Shown in pieces: positions 41,578 to 52,668 of a DNA stretch of 64,000 bases. The stretch lies in NCBI GenBank assembly GCA_012719855.1, contig JAAXZN010000049.1, forward strand, positions 1 through 64,000, written 5' to 3'. This DNA is from Serratia liquefaciens (GTDB lineage Bacteria > Pseudomonadota > Gammaproteobacteria > Enterobacterales > Enterobacteriaceae). Made by a program: the position numbers and the translations under genes. The notes below the pieces were generated by a model. It was not told the origin of the DNA and ran no database searches. It saw only the letters and a program-made list of their open reading frames with translations. Position 1 is the first letter of the stretch; each line of letters starts with the position of its first letter.

Positions 41578-42641
41578 AACGTATTTTAGTTACTGGGGGT
41601 GCTGGTTTCATCGGTTCCGCGGTCGTCCGGCATATTATTGAATCCACGCAGGACAGCGTGGTAGTGGTGGATAAGCTCACCTACGCGGGTAATCTGGAAT
41701 CGCTTGCGGTGATTGCCGATAATGAACGCTATTCCTTCGAGCAGGTGGATATCTGCGATCGCGCGGCATTGGATCGGGTGTTTGCCCAGTATCAGCCAGA
41801 CGTGGTCATGCACCTGGCGGCGGAAAGTCACGTCGACCGTTCGATAGATGGCCCGTCGGCCTTTATCGAAACCAACGTGGTAGGCACCTACGTCATGCTG
41901 GAGGCGGCCCGTCATTACTGGCAGCCGCTGGAGGCGGAGAAGAAGCAGAGCTTCCGTTTCCACCACATCTCCACCGACGAAGTGTATGGCGATTTGCACG
42001 GCACGGACGATCTATTCACCGAAACCACGCCTTACTCGCCAAGCAGCCCGTATTCGGCCTCCAAGGCTTCCAGCGACCATCTGGTCCGTGCCTGGCTGCG
42101 GACCTATGGCTTGCCGACGCTGGTCACCAACTGTTCCAATAACTACGGCCCGTATCACTTCCCGGAAAAACTGATCCCGCTGGTGATCCTCAATGCCGTT
42201 GCCGGCAAACCTCTGCCGGTGTATGGCAACGGTGCACAGGTACGTGACTGGTTATATGTCGAAGACCATGCGCGTGCGTTGTATCAAGTGGTTACCGAAG
42301 GCGTGGTGGGTGAAACCTACAATATCGGTGGTCATAACGAGCGCAAGAATATCGAAGTGGTGCATACCATTTGCGATCTGCTGGAAGAGCTGGCGCCGAA
42401 CAAACCGCAGGGCGTGGCGAAATACCGCGATCTGATCACTTACGTCAAAGATCGCCCGGGCCATGATATGCGCTATGCGATCGATGCCGGGAAAATTGAC
42501 CGTGAGCTGGGCTGGCGCCCACAAGAAACCTTTGAAAGCGGCATTCGCAAAACGGTTTCCTGGTACCTGAACAATGAAACCTGGTGGCGTCGCGTTCAGG
42601 ATGGTTCCTATACCGGTGAACGTTTAGGTTTATCCGACTAA
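41574..42641 (+). CDS. rffG: dTDP-glucose 4,6-dehydratase RffG
   Basis: This 355-residue extended SDR enzyme makes dTDP-4-keto-6-deoxyglucose. The NAD motif is GGAGFIG, the catalytic pair YSASK (Tyr-xxx-Lys), and STDEVYGDL carries the dehydratase DE. The start is judged to be TTG 41574. AAGGAG (41561-41566) is seven bases upstream of it but only one base from the in-frame ATG 41568. The resulting MKRILVTGG aligns with E. coli RffG and gives its length exactly. The TTG overlaps the wecC stop. Confidence 0.94.
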   Translation: MKRILVTGGAGFIGSAVVRHIIESTQDSVVVVDKLTYAGNLESLAVIADNERYSFEQVDICDRAALDRVFAQYQPDVVMHLAAESHVDRSIDGPSAFIETNVVGTYVMLEAARHYWQPLEAEKKQSFRFHHISTDEVYGDLHGTDDLFTETTPYSPSSPYSASKASSDHLVRAWLRTYGLPTLVTNCSNNYGPYHFPEKLIPLVILNAVAGKPLPVYGNGAQVRDWLYVEDHARALYQVVTEGVVGETYNIGGHNERKNIEVVHTICDLLEELAPNKPQGVAKYRDLITYVKDRPGHDMRYAIDAGKIDRELGWRPQETFESGIRKTVSWYLNNETWWRRVQDGSYTGERLGLSD

Positions 42642-42692
42642 GTTTAGCCCGGGTTGCCGGAGTGGCGGCCCTGTGGGTTCTTTGGAGTGAGT

Positions 42693-43574
42693 ATGAAAGG
42701 CATTATTCTGGCAGGGGGTTCCGGCACGCGCCTGCACCCTATCACCCGTGGTGTATCCAAGCAGTTGTTACCTATTTACGACAAACCGATGATTTATTAT
42801 CCGATGTCGGTGCTGATGCTGGCGGGGATCCGTGACATTCTGATTATTTCCACGCCGGAAGATTTGCCGTCGTTCCAGCGTTTGCTGGGGAATGGCGAGC
42901 AGTTCGGTGTGAATCTCAGCTATGCCGAGCAACCGAAGCCAGAAGGCCTGGCGCAGGCGTTCCTGATCGGCGAAGAGTTCATCAATGGTGACTCTTGCTG
43001 CCTGGTGTTGGGGGATAATATTTTCTTCGGCCAATCTTTCAGCCCAAAACTGAAAGCAGTAGCGGCGCGCACCGAAGGTGCCACGGTATTTGGCTACCAG
43101 GTGATGGATCCCGAACGTTTTGGCGTGGTGGAGTTTGACGACAATTTCCGCGCGCTGTCGATCGAGGAAAAACCGAAAAAGCCAAAATCTGACTGGGCGG
43201 TAACCGGCTTGTATTTCTACGACAAGCAGGTGGTGGAGTTTGCCAAGCAGGTGAAACCTTCAGAACGAGGCGAACTGGAAATTACCAGTATTAACCAGAT
43301 GTATCTGGAGCGTGGCGAACTGACCGTTGAACTGCTGGGCCGCGGTTTTGCCTGGCTGGACACCGGCACCCACGACAGCCTGCTGGAAGCCAGCAGCTTC
43401 GTGCAGACGGTGGAAAAACGCCAGGGCTTTAAAATTGCCTGTCTGGAAGAGATCGCCTGGCGCAACGGCTGGCTGGACGATAAAAACCTGAAACGCGCCG
43501 CTAACGCCCTTGCCAAAACCGGTTATGGCAAGTATCTGTCGGATCTGCTGCATGCGCGCCCACGCCACTATTGA
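42693..43574 (+). CDS. rffH: Glucose-1-phosphate thymidylyltransferase RffH
   Basis: This 293-residue enzyme makes dTDP-glucose for the Fuc4NAc branch of ECA. The nucleotidyl-transferase signature [11 protein letters not shown] is at residues 8-18. [18 protein letters not shown] and [14 protein letters not shown] follow. ATG 42693 follows GGAG at about eight bases. An upstream in-frame ATG at 42654 has no family support. It is an RmlA paralogue assigned by operon position and length. Confidence 0.95.
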   Translation: MKGIILAGGSGTRLHPITRGVSKQLLPIYDKPMIYYPMSVLMLAGIRDILIISTPEDLPSFQRLLGNGEQFGVNLSYAEQPKPEGLAQAFLIGEEFINGDSCCLVLGDNIFFGQSFSPKLKAVAARTEGATVFGYQVMDPERFGVVEFDDNFRALSIEEKPKKPKSDWAVTGLYFYDKQVVEFAKQVKPSERGELEITSINQMYLERGELTVELLGRGFAWLDTGTHDSLLEASSFVQTVEKRQGFKIACLEEIAWRNGWLDDKNLKRAANALAKTGYGKYLSDLLHARPRHY

Positions 43575-44283
43575 GCCCTTAGCCTGGGAAACTGAGTTTT
43601 TCGCTCTTAGCAGCGCCAAACTCAATTTTTCCACCGCGGCCTCGGCGTTGACCGAGGCCGATTTGGCCCCCTATGCCTTGGTGCAAGCTAAAATCCCGGC
43701 GCACCAAACCGCTTTGGCGGACGAATTGTCGGGTCTGGGCTTCCAACTGGTTGAGGCTGAAGTCGATCTGGTGCTGAATATCGGCACGGAATGTGCATCG
43801 TCGCAGAGTGCGATACCGCTAACGATTCGCCCGGCAGTGCCGGAGGATATTCAGGTATTGCGTGAGGCGGCGGCCCATGTTTTCACCGCCAGCCGTTTTC
43901 GCGCCCCTTGGTACGACGTCCAGGATAGCGGGCGTTTCTATGCTGCCTGGATCGAAAAAGCTGTCTTGGGAACCTTTGATCACCAATGCCTGTTGGCACT
44001 GGACGAAGACGGTCAGCCGGAGGGTTTTGTCAGCCTGCGCGATATCGGTAATCAGGAGATGAGAATCGGTCTGCTGGCGGCCTTCCCCGGCGCGTCAGGC
44101 AAAGGGATTGGTGCGCGGTTAATGGCGGCGGCCATTGCAGAGTGTCAGCAACGATCGCAGCAGCGCCTGCGGGTGGCGACCCAGCTTGGCAATCTGGCCG
44201 CACTACGGCTCTATCAACGGCAGGGTGCTGTTATTGAAAGCACCTCGTATTGGTTATACAGAGGAAAACATGATCCCATTTAA
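43552..44283 (+). CDS. wecD: dTDP-4-amino-4,6-dideoxygalactose N-acetyltransferase WecD
   Basis: This 243-residue GNAT acetyltransferase forms dTDP-Fuc4NAc. The C-terminal GNAT fold contains [22 protein letters not shown] and the acetyl-CoA loop [11 protein letters not shown]. The ATG at 43552 ([13 protein letters not shown]) matches the E. coli start region and overlaps rffH by 23 bases. The frame is open to 43510 inside rffH. Confidence 0.93.
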   Translation: MRAHATIEPLAWETEFFALSSAKLNFSTAASALTEADLAPYALVQAKIPAHQTALADELSGLGFQLVEAEVDLVLNIGTECASSQSAIPLTIRPAVPEDIQVLREAAAHVFTASRFRAPWYDVQDSGRFYAAWIEKAVLGTFDHQCLLALDEDGQPEGFVSLRDIGNQEMRIGLLAAFPGASGKGIGARLMAAAIAECQQRSQQRLRVATQLGNLAALRLYQRQGAVIESTSYWLYRGKHDPI

Positions 44284-45400
44284 CGCACCACCGATTGTTG
44301 GCACTGAACTTGACTATATGCAGGCTGCGATGGGCAGCGGCAAGCTGTGCGGGGATGGTGGTTTTACTCGCCGTTGCCAGCAGTGGATGGAACAGCGGTT
44401 TGGCTGCCCGAAAGTACTGTTGACGCCGTCCTGTACCGCGTCGCTGGAGATGGCGGCGATCCTGCTGGATATTCAGCCGGGCGATGAAGTGATCATGCCG
44501 AGCTTCACCTTTGTTTCAACCGCCAATGCCTTCGTGCTGCGCGGCGCCACCGTGGTGTTTGTCGACCTGCGTCCGGACACCATGAACATCGATGAGACTA
44601 AAATCGAAGCGGCCATCACCGAGAAGACGCGAGCTATCGTGCCGGTGCATTACGCCGGGGTGGCCTGCGAGATGGATACCATCATGGCGCTGGCGAAAAA
44701 ATATAACCTGCGGGTCGTTGAAGACGCCGCACAGGGTGTCATGTCCACCTACAAGGGCAAAGCGCTCGGCACCATTGGTCATATTGGCTGCTTTAGCTTC
44801 CATGAAACCAAAAACTACACCGCCGGTGGTGAGGGCGGCGCCACGCTGATCAACGATCCGGCACTGATCGACCGGGCGGAAGTCATTCGTGAGAAAGGCA
44901 CCAACCGCAGCCAGTTCTTCCGCGGACAGGTGGACAAGTACACCTGGCGCGATATCGGTTCCAGCTATCTGATGTCAGATTTGCAGGCTGCTTATCTGTG
45001 GGGCCAACTGGAAGCGGCTGATCGTATCAACCAGCGCCGCCTGGCATTGTGGCAAACGTATTACGATAGCCTCCAGCCATTGGCTAAAGCCGGGCGTATC
45101 GAGCTGCCGACCATTCCGGCGGACTGCGTGCACAATGCGCACATGTTCTATATCAAACTGCGTGATATTGAAGACCGCACGGCGTTTATCGATTATCTGA
45201 AAGAAGCCGAAATCATGGCGGTGTTCCATTACATCGCGTTGCACGACTGCCCGGCAGGCGATCGTTTCGGCCGCTTTTCCGGCGAAGACCGCTTCACCAG
45301 CCAGGAAAGTGCGCGTCTGGTGCGTCTGCCGTTGTTCTACAATATGTCTGATGTCACTCAGCGTACGGTGATCAATACCATTCTTAGCTTCTGCGCCTGA
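44270..45400 (+). CDS. wecE: dTDP-4-amino-4,6-dideoxygalactose transaminase WecE
   Basis: This 376-residue PLP enzyme of the DegT/DnrJ/EryC1 family, the same length as E. coli WecE, converts dTDP-4-keto-6-deoxyglucose to the 4-amino sugar. The PLP lysine is in SFHETKNYTAGGEGG, and VVEDAAQGV carries the Asp that binds the PLP ring nitrogen. ATG 44270 follows GAGGAAA within the end of wecD. It is separated from wzxE by one base. Confidence 0.97.
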   Translation: MIPFNAPPIVGTELDYMQAAMGSGKLCGDGGFTRRCQQWMEQRFGCPKVLLTPSCTASLEMAAILLDIQPGDEVIMPSFTFVSTANAFVLRGATVVFVDLRPDTMNIDETKIEAAITEKTRAIVPVHYAGVACEMDTIMALAKKYNLRVVEDAAQGVMSTYKGKALGTIGHIGCFSFHETKNYTAGGEGGATLINDPALIDRAEVIREKGTNRSQFFRGQVDKYTWRDIGSSYLMSDLQAAYLWGQLEAADRINQRRLALWQTYYDSLQPLAKAGRIELPTIPADCVHNAHMFYIKLRDIEDRTAFIDYLKEAEIMAVFHYIALHDCPAGDRFGRFSGEDRFTSQESARLVRLPLFYNMSDVTQRTVINTILSFCA

Positions 45401-45401
45401 T

Positions 45402-46652
45402 ATGTCGCTGGCAAAAGCATCGATTTGGACCGCCGGTTCCACGCTGATCAAGATCGGCGTGGGGCTGTTGGTGGTGAAACTGCTGGCGGTGGCCTTTGGC
45501 CCCAGCGGGGTTGGGCAGGCGGGCAACTTCCGTCAGTTGATTACCGTGCTGGGCGTGCTGTCCGGCGCCGGGATTTTTAACGGCATCACCAAATACGTTG
45601 CCGAATACCATCAGGATCCGCAGCGGTTGCGGCTGGCTGTCGGGACGGCGTCAAGCATCGTGCTGGGCTTCTCCACGCTGCTGGCGCTGGTGTTTCTGTT
45701 CGCGGCGGAGCCTATCAGTATCGGGTTGTTCGGCCATGCTGACTATGTCGGCGTGGTGCGGGCGGTAGCCTTTATTCAGATGGGTATCGCCTACGCAAAC
45801 CTGTTTCTGGCGGTGCTGAAAGGCTATCGCGATGCGATGGGCAACGCGCTGGCGGTGATTGGCGGCAGCCTGATTGGCGTGGTGGCCTACTACCTGTGCT
45901 TTAAGCTGGGCGGCTACGAAGGCGCGCTGGCGGGTTTGGCACTGGTGCCGGCATTGGTGGTGTTGCCCGCAGGTTTCATCCTGTGGCGGCGTAAAACCTT
46001 GCCGCTGCGCTATTTGGCATTGGCCTGGGACAAGGCGTTAGCCAGCCATCTTGGCAAGTTCACCATCATGGCATTGATCACATCAGTGACGCTGCCGGTG
46101 GCCTATGTGATGATGCGTAACCTGCTGGCCAGCCATTACAGTTGGGACGAGGTCGGGATTTGGCAGGGCGTCAGCAGCATTTCCGACGCTTACCTGCAGT
46201 TTATCACTGCCTCGTTTACCGTTTATCTGCTGCCTACGTTGTCGCGGCTGAAGGAAAAAAGCGCCATATCTCAAGAGATTGTGCGCTCGTTAAAATTTGT
46301 ACTGCCCGCGGTAGCGGCGGCGAGTTTCACGGTCTGGTTGCTGCGCGACTTCGCCATCTGGTTGCTGTTCACGGACAAGTTCGTTGCGATGCGCGATCTG
46401 TTTGCCTGGCAACTGGTGGGGGACGTCCTGAAAGTGGGCGCCTATGTGTTTGGCTACCTGGTGATTGCCAAGGCGTCGCTGCGTTTTTATATCCTGACCG
46501 AAGTCAGTCAGTTCCTGCTGTTAACGCTGTTCTCGCATTGGTTGATACCGCTGCATGGTGCGCTGGGAGCGGCACAGGCCTACATGGCAACCTACATTGT
46601 GTACTTCACGCTCTGTAGCTGCGTATTTATTCTTTATTGTAGACGAGTATGA
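45402..46652 (+). CDS. wzxE: ECA lipid III flippase WzxE
   Basis: This 416-residue MOP-superfamily flippase is predicted to have twelve membrane helices along its whole length. It moves the undecaprenyl-linked ECA trisaccharide to the periplasmic face. The N-terminus [19 protein letters not shown] is typical. The last codons overlap wecF as ATGA. Confidence 0.95.
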   Translation: MSLAKASIWTAGSTLIKIGVGLLVVKLLAVAFGPSGVGQAGNFRQLITVLGVLSGAGIFNGITKYVAEYHQDPQRLRLAVGTASSIVLGFSTLLALVFLFAAEPISIGLFGHADYVGVVRAVAFIQMGIAYANLFLAVLKGYRDAMGNALAVIGGSLIGVVAYYLCFKLGGYEGALAGLALVPALVVLPAGFILWRRKTLPLRYLALAWDKALASHLGKFTIMALITSVTLPVAYVMMRNLLASHYSWDEVGIWQGVSSISDAYLQFITASFTVYLLPTLSRLKEKSAISQEIVRSLKFVLPAVAAASFTVWLLRDFAIWLLFTDKFVAMRDLFAWQLVGDVLKVGAYVFGYLVIAKASLRFYILTEVSQFLLLTLFSHWLIPLHGALGAAQAYMATYIVYFTLCSCVFILYCRRV

Positions 46653-47734
46653 CTACACTGATTCACGTATTGGGATCTGACATCCCGCATCATAATCAGA
46701 CGGTGCTGCGTTTCTTCAACGATGTGTTGGCGAAGCGCCTGCCGTCCGAACAGACGCGTCATTTTATGGTAGCCGCCAAAGATGCCGCCGCGTTAGGGGT
46801 GTTTCCCGAACTGAACCTCGAATGCCATCCGGACAAGAAAAGTCTGGCGATGGCGGTTATTGCCCGTGCCCAGGCCGATCGCAATCAGCGTTTCTTCCTG
46901 CACGGCCAGTTCAACCCTACGCTGTGGCTGGCGTTGCTGAGCGGTAAAATCAAGGCCGATCAGGTGAGCTGGCATATCTGGGGCGCTGATTTGTATGAAA
47001 ACGCCACCAGTTGGAAATTCCGCCTGTTCTATTTGCTGCGCCGTATTGCGCAGGGCAGGGTGAGACACGTGTTCGCTACCCGCGGTGATATTATTCATTA
47101 CCAGCAACGCCACGCGCGCGTGCCGGCCTCTCTGTTGTATTTCCCGACGCGGATGGATCCGGCGTTAACCGGCATTGAGGTAGAAAAAAACCTGGCCGGG
47201 CCAATGACCATTCTGGTGGGGAATTCCGGCGATCGCACCAACCGGCACGTTGAGGCGCTGAAAGCGATTCATCAGCAGTTTGGTGCAGACGTTCGCGTGA
47301 TCCTGCCGATGGGCTACCCGGCCAATAACGACGCCTACATTGAACAGGTGCGCAGCGCCGGGCTAGAGCTGTTCAGCGCCAGGAGCCTGCAGGTGCTGAC
47401 GCAGCAGGTGGCGTTTGACGATTACCTGAATATTCTGCGCGAGTGCGATCTCGGTTACTTTATTTTTAACCGCCAGCAGGGCATAGGCACGCTGTGCCTT
47501 CTGATCCAGTTTGGCGTGCCCTTTGTGCTGAGCCGACAGAACCCGTTCTGGCAGGATCTGGCGGAGCAACATCTGCCGGTGCTGTTCTATGGCGATTCGC
47601 TGGATGAGGCGGTAGTGCGTGAAGCGCAGCGCCAACTGGCATCCGTCGATAAACAGGCCATCGCTTTCTTCAATCCTAACTACGTTGATGGCTGGCAACA
47701 GGCATTAACCCTGGCGGCAGGGGACAACGTATGA
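46649..47734 (+). CDS. wecF: TDP-Fuc4NAc:lipid II Fuc4NAc transferase WecF
   Basis: This 361-residue peripheral GT56 glycosyltransferase adds the third sugar, Fuc4NAc. Recognised by [18 protein letters not shown] at the start, the central [11 protein letters not shown] and [18 protein letters not shown]. It overlaps both wzxE and wzyE by four bases. E. coli WecF is 359 residues. Confidence 0.95.
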   Translation: MTTLIHVLGSDIPHHNQTVLRFFNDVLAKRLPSEQTRHFMVAAKDAAALGVFPELNLECHPDKKSLAMAVIARAQADRNQRFFLHGQFNPTLWLALLSGKIKADQVSWHIWGADLYENATSWKFRLFYLLRRIAQGRVRHVFATRGDIIHYQQRHARVPASLLYFPTRMDPALTGIEVEKNLAGPMTILVGNSGDRTNRHVEALKAIHQQFGADVRVILPMGYPANNDAYIEQVRSAGLELFSARSLQVLTQQVAFDDYLNILRECDLGYFIFNRQQGIGTLCLLIQFGVPFVLSRQNPFWQDLAEQHLPVLFYGDSLDEAVVREAQRQLASVDKQAIAFFNPNYVDGWQQALTLAAGDNV

Positions 47735-49107
47735 CGCTGGCGCAATTTGGCGGGTTGTTTGTCGTTTACCTGGTGAGCGTGCTGTTTATTCTGACGCTGG
47801 CTTACCAGGAGTTCAGGCGTGTCAGGTTCAATTTTAACGTCTTCTTTACGCTACTGTATCTGCTGACGTTTTACTTCGGTTTCCCGCTGACCTGCCTGCT
47901 GGTGTTTCAGTTTGACGTCGAGGTGGTACCGGTAGAGTTTTTACTCTATGCGATCCTCTCCGCTACTGCGTTTTATGCGATTTATTACGTCAGCTATAAA
48001 ACCCGGCTGCGAAAGCGAAGCGTGCAACCGCGTAAGCCGGTCTTCACCATGAACCGGGTGGAAACCCATCTGACCTGGATGCTGCTCGCGCTGGTGGCGA
48101 TGGCGACCGTCGGCATTTTCTTCATGCAAAACGGTTTCCTGCTGTTCAAGCTGAACTCTTACAGCCAAATTTTCTCCAGCGATGTCTCCGGGGTGGCGCT
48201 CAAGCGGTTCTTCTATTTCTTCATCCCGGCGATGCTGGTGGTGTATTTCCTGAAGCAAGATCTGCGCGCCTGGTTCTTTTTCCTGGCGGCGACGGTGGCC
48301 TTTGGCATCCTGACTTACGTGATCGTCGGCGGTACCCGCGCCAATATCATAATTGCCTTCTCGCTGTTTCTGTTTATCGGCATCGTGCGCGGCTGGATCT
48401 CGTTGTGGATGCTGGTGGCCGCCGGAGTGTTAGGTATCGTCGGCATGTTCTGGCTGGCGTTAAAGCGCTACAGCCTGGACGTCAGCGGCCCCGAAGCGTT
48501 TTATACTTTCCTTTATCTGACGCGCGATACCTTCTCGCCATGGGAAAACCTGGCGTTGTTGCTGCAAAACTACGACAAGATAGATTTCCAGGGCCTGGCG
48601 CCGATAGTGCGAGATTTCTATGTGTTCATTCCGACCTGGCTGTGGCCGGGACGACCGGACACGGTGCTCAATAGCGCCAACTATTTCACCTGGGAAGTGC
48701 TGAATAACCATTCCGGCCTGGCGATTTCGCCAACGCTGATCGGCTCACTGGTGGTGATGGGCGGCGCGGTGTTTATTCCCGTTGGCGCGGTGCTGGTCGG
48801 GATGATCATCAAGTGGTTCGACTGGCTGTATGAGATGGGCAAAAGCGAACCTAACCGCTATAAGGCCGCGATATTGCAAAGTTTCTGTTTCGGTGCGGTA
48901 TTCAACATCATCGTGTTGGCGCGAGAAGGGGTGGATTCCTTTGTCTCGCGGGTGGTGTTCTTCTGCCTTATTTTTGGCGCCTGCCTGCTGATGGCTAAGT
49001 TGTTGTACTGGCTGTTTGACACTGCCGGGTTAATTAAGGCACGGGTGCGGCGTACGCGTACGCTGGCATCGCCGCCATCATCCGTACGGGTCGACGGCCT
49101 TCTGTAA
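47731..49107 (+). CDS. wzyE: ECA polymerase WzyE
   Basis: This 458-residue polytopic membrane protein polymerises ECA trisaccharides at the periplasmic face. It has about eleven hydrophobic helices and a conserved [18 protein letters not shown] segment. It is slightly longer than E. coli WzyE (450), mainly through a basic C-terminal tail. It starts within the wecF stop codon region. Confidence 0.94.
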   Translation: MTLAQFGGLFVVYLVSVLFILTLAYQEFRRVRFNFNVFFTLLYLLTFYFGFPLTCLLVFQFDVEVVPVEFLLYAILSATAFYAIYYVSYKTRLRKRSVQPRKPVFTMNRVETHLTWMLLALVAMATVGIFFMQNGFLLFKLNSYSQIFSSDVSGVALKRFFYFFIPAMLVVYFLKQDLRAWFFFLAATVAFGILTYVIVGGTRANIIIAFSLFLFIGIVRGWISLWMLVAAGVLGIVGMFWLALKRYSLDVSGPEAFYTFLYLTRDTFSPWENLALLLQNYDKIDFQGLAPIVRDFYVFIPTWLWPGRPDTVLNSANYFTWEVLNNHSGLAISPTLIGSLVVMGGAVFIPVGAVLVGMIIKWFDWLYEMGKSEPNRYKAAILQSFCFGAVFNIIVLAREGVDSFVSRVVFFCLIFGACLLMAKLLYWLFDTAGLIKARVRRTRTLASPPSSVRVDGLL

Positions 49108-49121
49108 GGGTAATAATAACG

Positions 49122-49862
49122 ATGGAAGCAAAGATTTCGGTTCCCCAATACCAGCTGCGTGGTTTCAGCCTTTGGGGATTTCGCGATATGGCGCAATGCC
49201 TGGATTTTCTGTTTGATGGCGGCCGGGTAAAGCAGGGCACGCTGGTCGCGATGAATGCCGAAAAGATCCTCAAGGCGGAAGAAGATACGGCACTGCACGC
49301 CTTGCTGGATGAAGCCGAATACAAGTATGCGGACGGGATCAGCATGGTACGTTCGATCCGCCGTAAATATCCGGGGGCAGAAGTATCGCGCGTCGCAGGA
49401 GCCGATCTGTGGGAAGCGTTGATGCAGCGCGCCGGGCGCGAGGGGACGCCGGTATTCCTGATTGGCGGCAAACCCTCGGTGCTGGCGGAAACAGAACAGA
49501 AGCTGCGTAGCCAGTGGAATGTAAACCTGGTGGGCAGTCAGGACGGCTATTTCAAGCCCGAACAGCGGGATGCGCTGTTCGAACGAATTCGCGGCAGCGG
49601 TGCCGCCATAGTGACGGTGGCCATGGGATCGCCGAAACAGGAAATCCTGATGCGCGACTGCCGTAAAGTGCATCCGCAGGCGCTCTATATGGGCGTAGGC
49701 GGCACCTACGACGTGTTCACCGGGCACGTAAAGCGTGCGCCAAAGATTTGGCAGAACCTCGGTCTGGAGTGGCTGTATCGGCTGCTAAGCCAACCGAGCC
49801 GTCTGGGGCGCCAACTGAAGCTGCTGAAGTTTGTCGGCTACTATTACCGCGGCAAGATGTGA
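49122..49862 (+). CDS. wecG: UDP-ManNAcA:lipid I transferase WecG
   Basis: This 246-residue GT26 (WecB/TagA/CpsF family) glycosyltransferase makes ECA lipid II. Family marks are [27 protein letters not shown], the conserved GxP-QE segment [10 protein letters not shown] and [12 protein letters not shown]. The basic C-terminus fits peripheral membrane attachment. It is the last gene of the operon, 14 bases after wzyE. Confidence 0.96.
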   Translation: MEAKISVPQYQLRGFSLWGFRDMAQCLDFLFDGGRVKQGTLVAMNAEKILKAEEDTALHALLDEAEYKYADGISMVRSIRRKYPGAEVSRVAGADLWEALMQRAGREGTPVFLIGGKPSVLAETEQKLRSQWNVNLVGSQDGYFKPEQRDALFERIRGSGAAIVTVAMGSPKQEILMRDCRKVHPQALYMGVGGTYDVFTGHVKRAPKIWQNLGLEWLYRLLSQPSRLGRQLKLLKFVGYYYRGKM

Positions 49863-49873
49863 TCTTTGCGTTG

Positions 49874-49891
49874 GGGCGGGGGATCCCGCCC
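49874..49891 (+). terminator. GC-rich hairpin after the ECA operon
   Basis: GGGCGGG-GGAT-CCCGCCC starts 11 bases after the wecG stop. No T tract follows, so it is either a weak or Rho-assisted terminator or a 3' protecting stem. Confidence 0.5.
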
Positions 49892-50229
49892 TGATGCGAC
49901 AAATTGTTCAAATAACCTGCTTTGTGGCGTATTCGTCAGCACTCCTATAACCTCAGCCCATAAACTCGCCTGTATTTATTCCATAAAGTTTTAAATTGCG
50001 GTTTGCTTATAGCGGCAAAATGCGAAACGATACCGCCCGGAAATTATCCCCGAGCGTTGGCGCAAAACGTGATAGCGCTTAACGACGTTTTTCTCGCCGT
50101 AAGATCGTCCCATCACCAGCTGATGTCCGCCAACGCGGCGGGAGAGGTTTTACGCTATTTTCATTAAAACAATAACGACCGGTAACGGCCGGCATGCAAA
50201 CACAATCAAAAAAATAATATTGAGGATTT
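49892..50229 (+). promoter_or_regulatory. Upstream region and leader of thrP (yifK) with an ACA/CA-rich element
   Basis: This region of about 340 bases has no credible gene. Just before the start codon lies a CA-rich, G-poor stretch containing AAACACAATCAAA (about 50198-50210). GAGGAT serves as ribosome site. In Salmonella, ACA motifs ahead of yifK enhance translation and are silenced by the small RNA GcvB. The same arrangement appears here. The promoter was not identified. Confidence 0.5.
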
Positions 50230-51633
50230 ATGGCACACAAAGAAAAACCGCAAGGCCTACACCGGGGGCTGGAAGCCCGGCATATCGAGCTGATTGCTCT
50301 GGGGGGCACCATCGGGGTCGGCCTGTTTATGGGCTCGGCCAGTACGCTGAAGTGGGCGGGGCCGTCGGTGTTGCTGGCTTATATCATTGCCGGCCTGTTC
50401 GTGTTCTTCATTATGCGTTCGATGGGCGAGATGCTGTTCCTTGAACCGGTCGCGGGCTCCTTTGCCGTTTATGCCCATAAATACATGAATCCCTATTTTG
50501 GCTACCTGACCGCCTGGGGCTATTGGTTTATGTGGATTGCCGTGGGCATCTCGGAAATCACCGCCGTCGGGGTCTACGTGCAGTATTGGTTCCCGGAAAT
50601 GCCGCAGTGGATACCGGCGTTGATCGCCGTGGCGATGGTAGCGCTGGCCAACCTGGCCGCCGTGCGCCTGTACGGCGAGCTGGAGTTCTGGTTTGCCATG
50701 ATCAAGGTCACCACCATTATTGTGATGATTTTGGTGGGGCTGGGGGTGATCTTCTTTGGCTTCGGGAATGGCGGGCAGCCGATTGGCTTTGCCAACCTGA
50801 CCGAGCATGGCGGTTTCTTTGCCGGCGGTTGGAAGGGCTTCCTGTTCGCGCTCTGTATTGTTGTGGCGTCCTATCAGGGCGTTGAGCTGGTCGGTATTAC
50901 CGCCGGTGAAGCCAAGAACCCGCAGGTGACACTGAAGCGTGCAATTAACAATATCCTGTGGCGCATCCTGATCTTCTACGTCGGCGCTATCTTTGTCATC
51001 GTCACCATTTTCCCCTGGAACGGCATCGGCACCGCAGGCAGCCCCTTCGTGCTGACCTTTGCCAAAATCGGCATCGTCGCTGCTGCCGGCATCATTAACT
51101 TTGTGGTGTTAACCGCCGCGCTTTCAGGTTGTAACAGCGGGATGTACAGCGGCGGTCGTATGCTGTACGCGCTGGCCAAAAACCGGCAGTTGCCTGCGTC
51201 GTTGACCAAACTGTCTGCCAACGGCGTGCCGGTTAACTGTATCGCCGTGACCATTGCCTGCCTGTTGGTCGGTTCCGGATTGAATTACCTCATTCCCAAT
51301 CCACAGGCGGTCTTCGTTTATGTCTATAGCGCCAGCGTGTTGCCGGGCATGGTGCCGTGGTTCGTGGTGCTGATTAGCCAACTGTATTTCCGTCGCGCCC
51401 ATAAAGAAGCGATTAAAACCCACAGCTTTAAGTCGATTATGTTCCCCTATGTGAACTATCTGACCATCGCTTTCTTGGTCTGCGTGCTGATCGGCATGGG
51501 AATTAACCCGGATACGCGAATTTCTTTGCTGGTCGGGGCGATTTTCTTAGCGGCAGTCAGCCTGTGCTACTTTGCTTTCGGGATGCACAAGAAACATCAT
51601 CCGGCTGAAAAACGGACAGAAACACAGCAATAA
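50230..51633 (+). CDS. thrP: Amino acid permease ThrP (YifK), threonine/serine type
   Basis: This 467-residue APC-family transporter has twelve predicted membrane helices. The N-terminal [24 protein letters not shown] is the amino-acid permease signature. [19 protein letters not shown] is the helix-6 to loop region. Its position between wecG and the argX tRNA cluster is that of E. coli yifK, now called thrP for proton-coupled threonine and serine uptake. Substrate assignment is by position and similarity. Confidence 0.9.
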   Translation: MAHKEKPQGLHRGLEARHIELIALGGTIGVGLFMGSASTLKWAGPSVLLAYIIAGLFVFFIMRSMGEMLFLEPVAGSFAVYAHKYMNPYFGYLTAWGYWFMWIAVGISEITAVGVYVQYWFPEMPQWIPALIAVAMVALANLAAVRLYGELEFWFAMIKVTTIIVMILVGLGVIFFGFGNGGQPIGFANLTEHGGFFAGGWKGFLFALCIVVASYQGVELVGITAGEAKNPQVTLKRAINNILWRILIFYVGAIFVIVTIFPWNGIGTAGSPFVLTFAKIGIVAAAGIINFVVLTAALSGCNSGMYSGGRMLYALAKNRQLPASLTKLSANGVPVNCIAVTIACLLVGSGLNYLIPNPQAVFVYVYSASVLPGMVPWFVVLISQLYFRRAHKEAIKTHSFKSIMFPYVNYLTIAFLVCVLIGMGINPDTRISLLVGAIFLAAVSLCYFAFGMHKKHHPAEKRTETQQ

Positions 51634-51718
51634 CCGGTGAAAAGGGGCTGCGGATAGCGCTTTCCTGCGCGGGAGTGAGCAAAGCGTAATCAAACACAAC
51701 ATTTCTGCGAAAAAGCAC

Positions 51719-51747
51719 TAGACAGGATTGGGTTAAATCCGTAGTAT
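51719..51747 (+). promoter_or_regulatory. Promoter of the argX-hisR-leuT-proM operon
   Basis: TAGACA (51719-51724), a 17-base spacer and TAGTAT (51742-51747) are followed by a GC-rich discriminator, as in stringently controlled stable-RNA promoters. Transcription would start near 51755, about 15 bases before argX. Confidence 0.65.
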
Positions 51748-51768
51748 CCCCTCCCGCAACGGCGCTAT

Positions 51769-51845
<77 letters not shown>

Positions 51846-51907
51846 TTAAGTTTGTGTGCAAGAGCTGCGGTGGTAGTATTACCGCGTGAAGTAGTTAAGA
51901 AGTAATG

Positions 51908-51983
51908 GTGGCTATAGCTCAGTTGGTAGAGCCCTGGATTGTGATTCCAGTTGTCGTGGGTTCGAGTCCCATTAGCCACCCCA
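51908..51983 (+). tRNA. hisR: tRNA-His (anticodon GTG)
   Basis: This is a 76-base cloverleaf with anticodon GTG in ATTGTGATT and the T-arm GGTTCGAGTCC. The CCA is encoded. The E. coli hisR sequence is nearly the same. Confidence 0.97.
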
Positions 51984-52026
51984 CTTCCTAAGAGAAGTGA
52001 AGAATTTTAAGCTGTTTTGTGACTGT

Positions 52027-52113
52027 GCGAAGGTGGCGGAATTGGTAGACGCGCTAGCTTCAGGTGTTAGTGTTCTTACGGACGTGAGGGTTCAAGTCCC
52101 TCTCTTCGCACCA
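52027..52113 (+). tRNA. leuT: tRNA-Leu (anticodon CAG)
   Basis: This is an 87-base class II tRNA with a long variable arm (TGTTCTTACGGACGT), anticodon CAG in CTTCAGG, and encoded CCA. It is third in the operon. Confidence 0.97.
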
Positions 52114-52187
52114 CACAAAATGTCTAATAAATTTAATATTTACATAGACATAAGCGATAAAATTTAGTAGTATCTGCAACAAGAAAT

Positions 52188-52264
52188 CGGCGAGTAGCGC
52201 AGCTTGGTAGCGCAACTGGTTTGGGACCAGTGGGTCGGAGGTTCGAATCCTCTCTCGCCGACCA
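52188..52264 (+). tRNA. proM: tRNA-Pro (anticodon TGG)
   Basis: This is a 77-base cloverleaf with anticodon TGG in GTTTGGGAC and encoded CCA. It is last in the operon and followed by a terminator. Its final 19 bases and the next four are identical to the first 23 bases of the window. Confidence 0.97.
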
Positions 52265-52274
52265 CATTCAAGAA

Positions 52275-52304
52275 AAGCCCGTTCAGCAATGAACGGGCTT
52301 TTTG
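52275..52304 (+). terminator. tRNA operon terminator
   Basis: The arms AAGCCCGTTCA and TGAACGGGCTT with a GCAA tetraloop are followed by TTT. Confidence 0.92.
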
Positions 52305-52428
52305 CTTTCTGACATTCCGCTTTTCATCCTCCTGCTCTGATTTTGCCTCTGCCCGCTCTCTGTCTGTCGGATCCCGCCAGGACGTTTTTGGCTTGGTGTT
52401 GGCTTCCGGCGACATCGCTATGCCGCAT

Positions 52429-52446
52429 TGTCGTCAGCTTGAGACA
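52429..52446 (+). promoter_or_regulatory. GlrR (QseF) binding site 1 upstream of glmZ
   Basis: TGTC-N10-GACA matches the published GlrR consensus exactly. It lies about 210 bases upstream of the sigma-54 promoter, a usual distance for an enhancer-binding protein. Confidence 0.7.
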
Positions 52447-52491
52447 TTTAATGTATTGATTTTATTTAATAAAAATGACTTTGGCTTAAGT

Positions 52492-52509
52492 CGTCGTTTT
52501 AAGGCGACA
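52492..52509 (+). promoter_or_regulatory. GlrR binding site 2 upstream of glmZ
   Basis: CGTC-N10-GACA differs from the consensus at one base and lies on the same strand, 63 bases from site 1, or six helical turns. Confidence 0.6.
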
Positions 52510-52640
52510 TATCAGCAGACGGCAGGTGAGAACAGCAGGAATGGACAGTGAGCGGTATGCACCTAAGTACTGAGATTAAATTTGTTTTAATTCAGCTTAT
52601 TAGGCTGTTCGCCTGAAGGGCCGATGCGTTTTTCCCAAAG

Positions 52641-52658
52641 TTGGCACGCCAAGTGCAA
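52641..52658 (+). promoter_or_regulatory. Sigma-54 promoter of glmZ
   Basis: TTGGCACG-CCAAGTGCAA has the -24 GG (52643-52644) and -12 GC (52655-52656) ten bases apart, ending about 12 bases before the GlmZ 5' end. It matches TGGCACG-N4-TTGCA closely. Confidence 0.8.
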
Positions 52659-52668
52659 TATCCATTAC

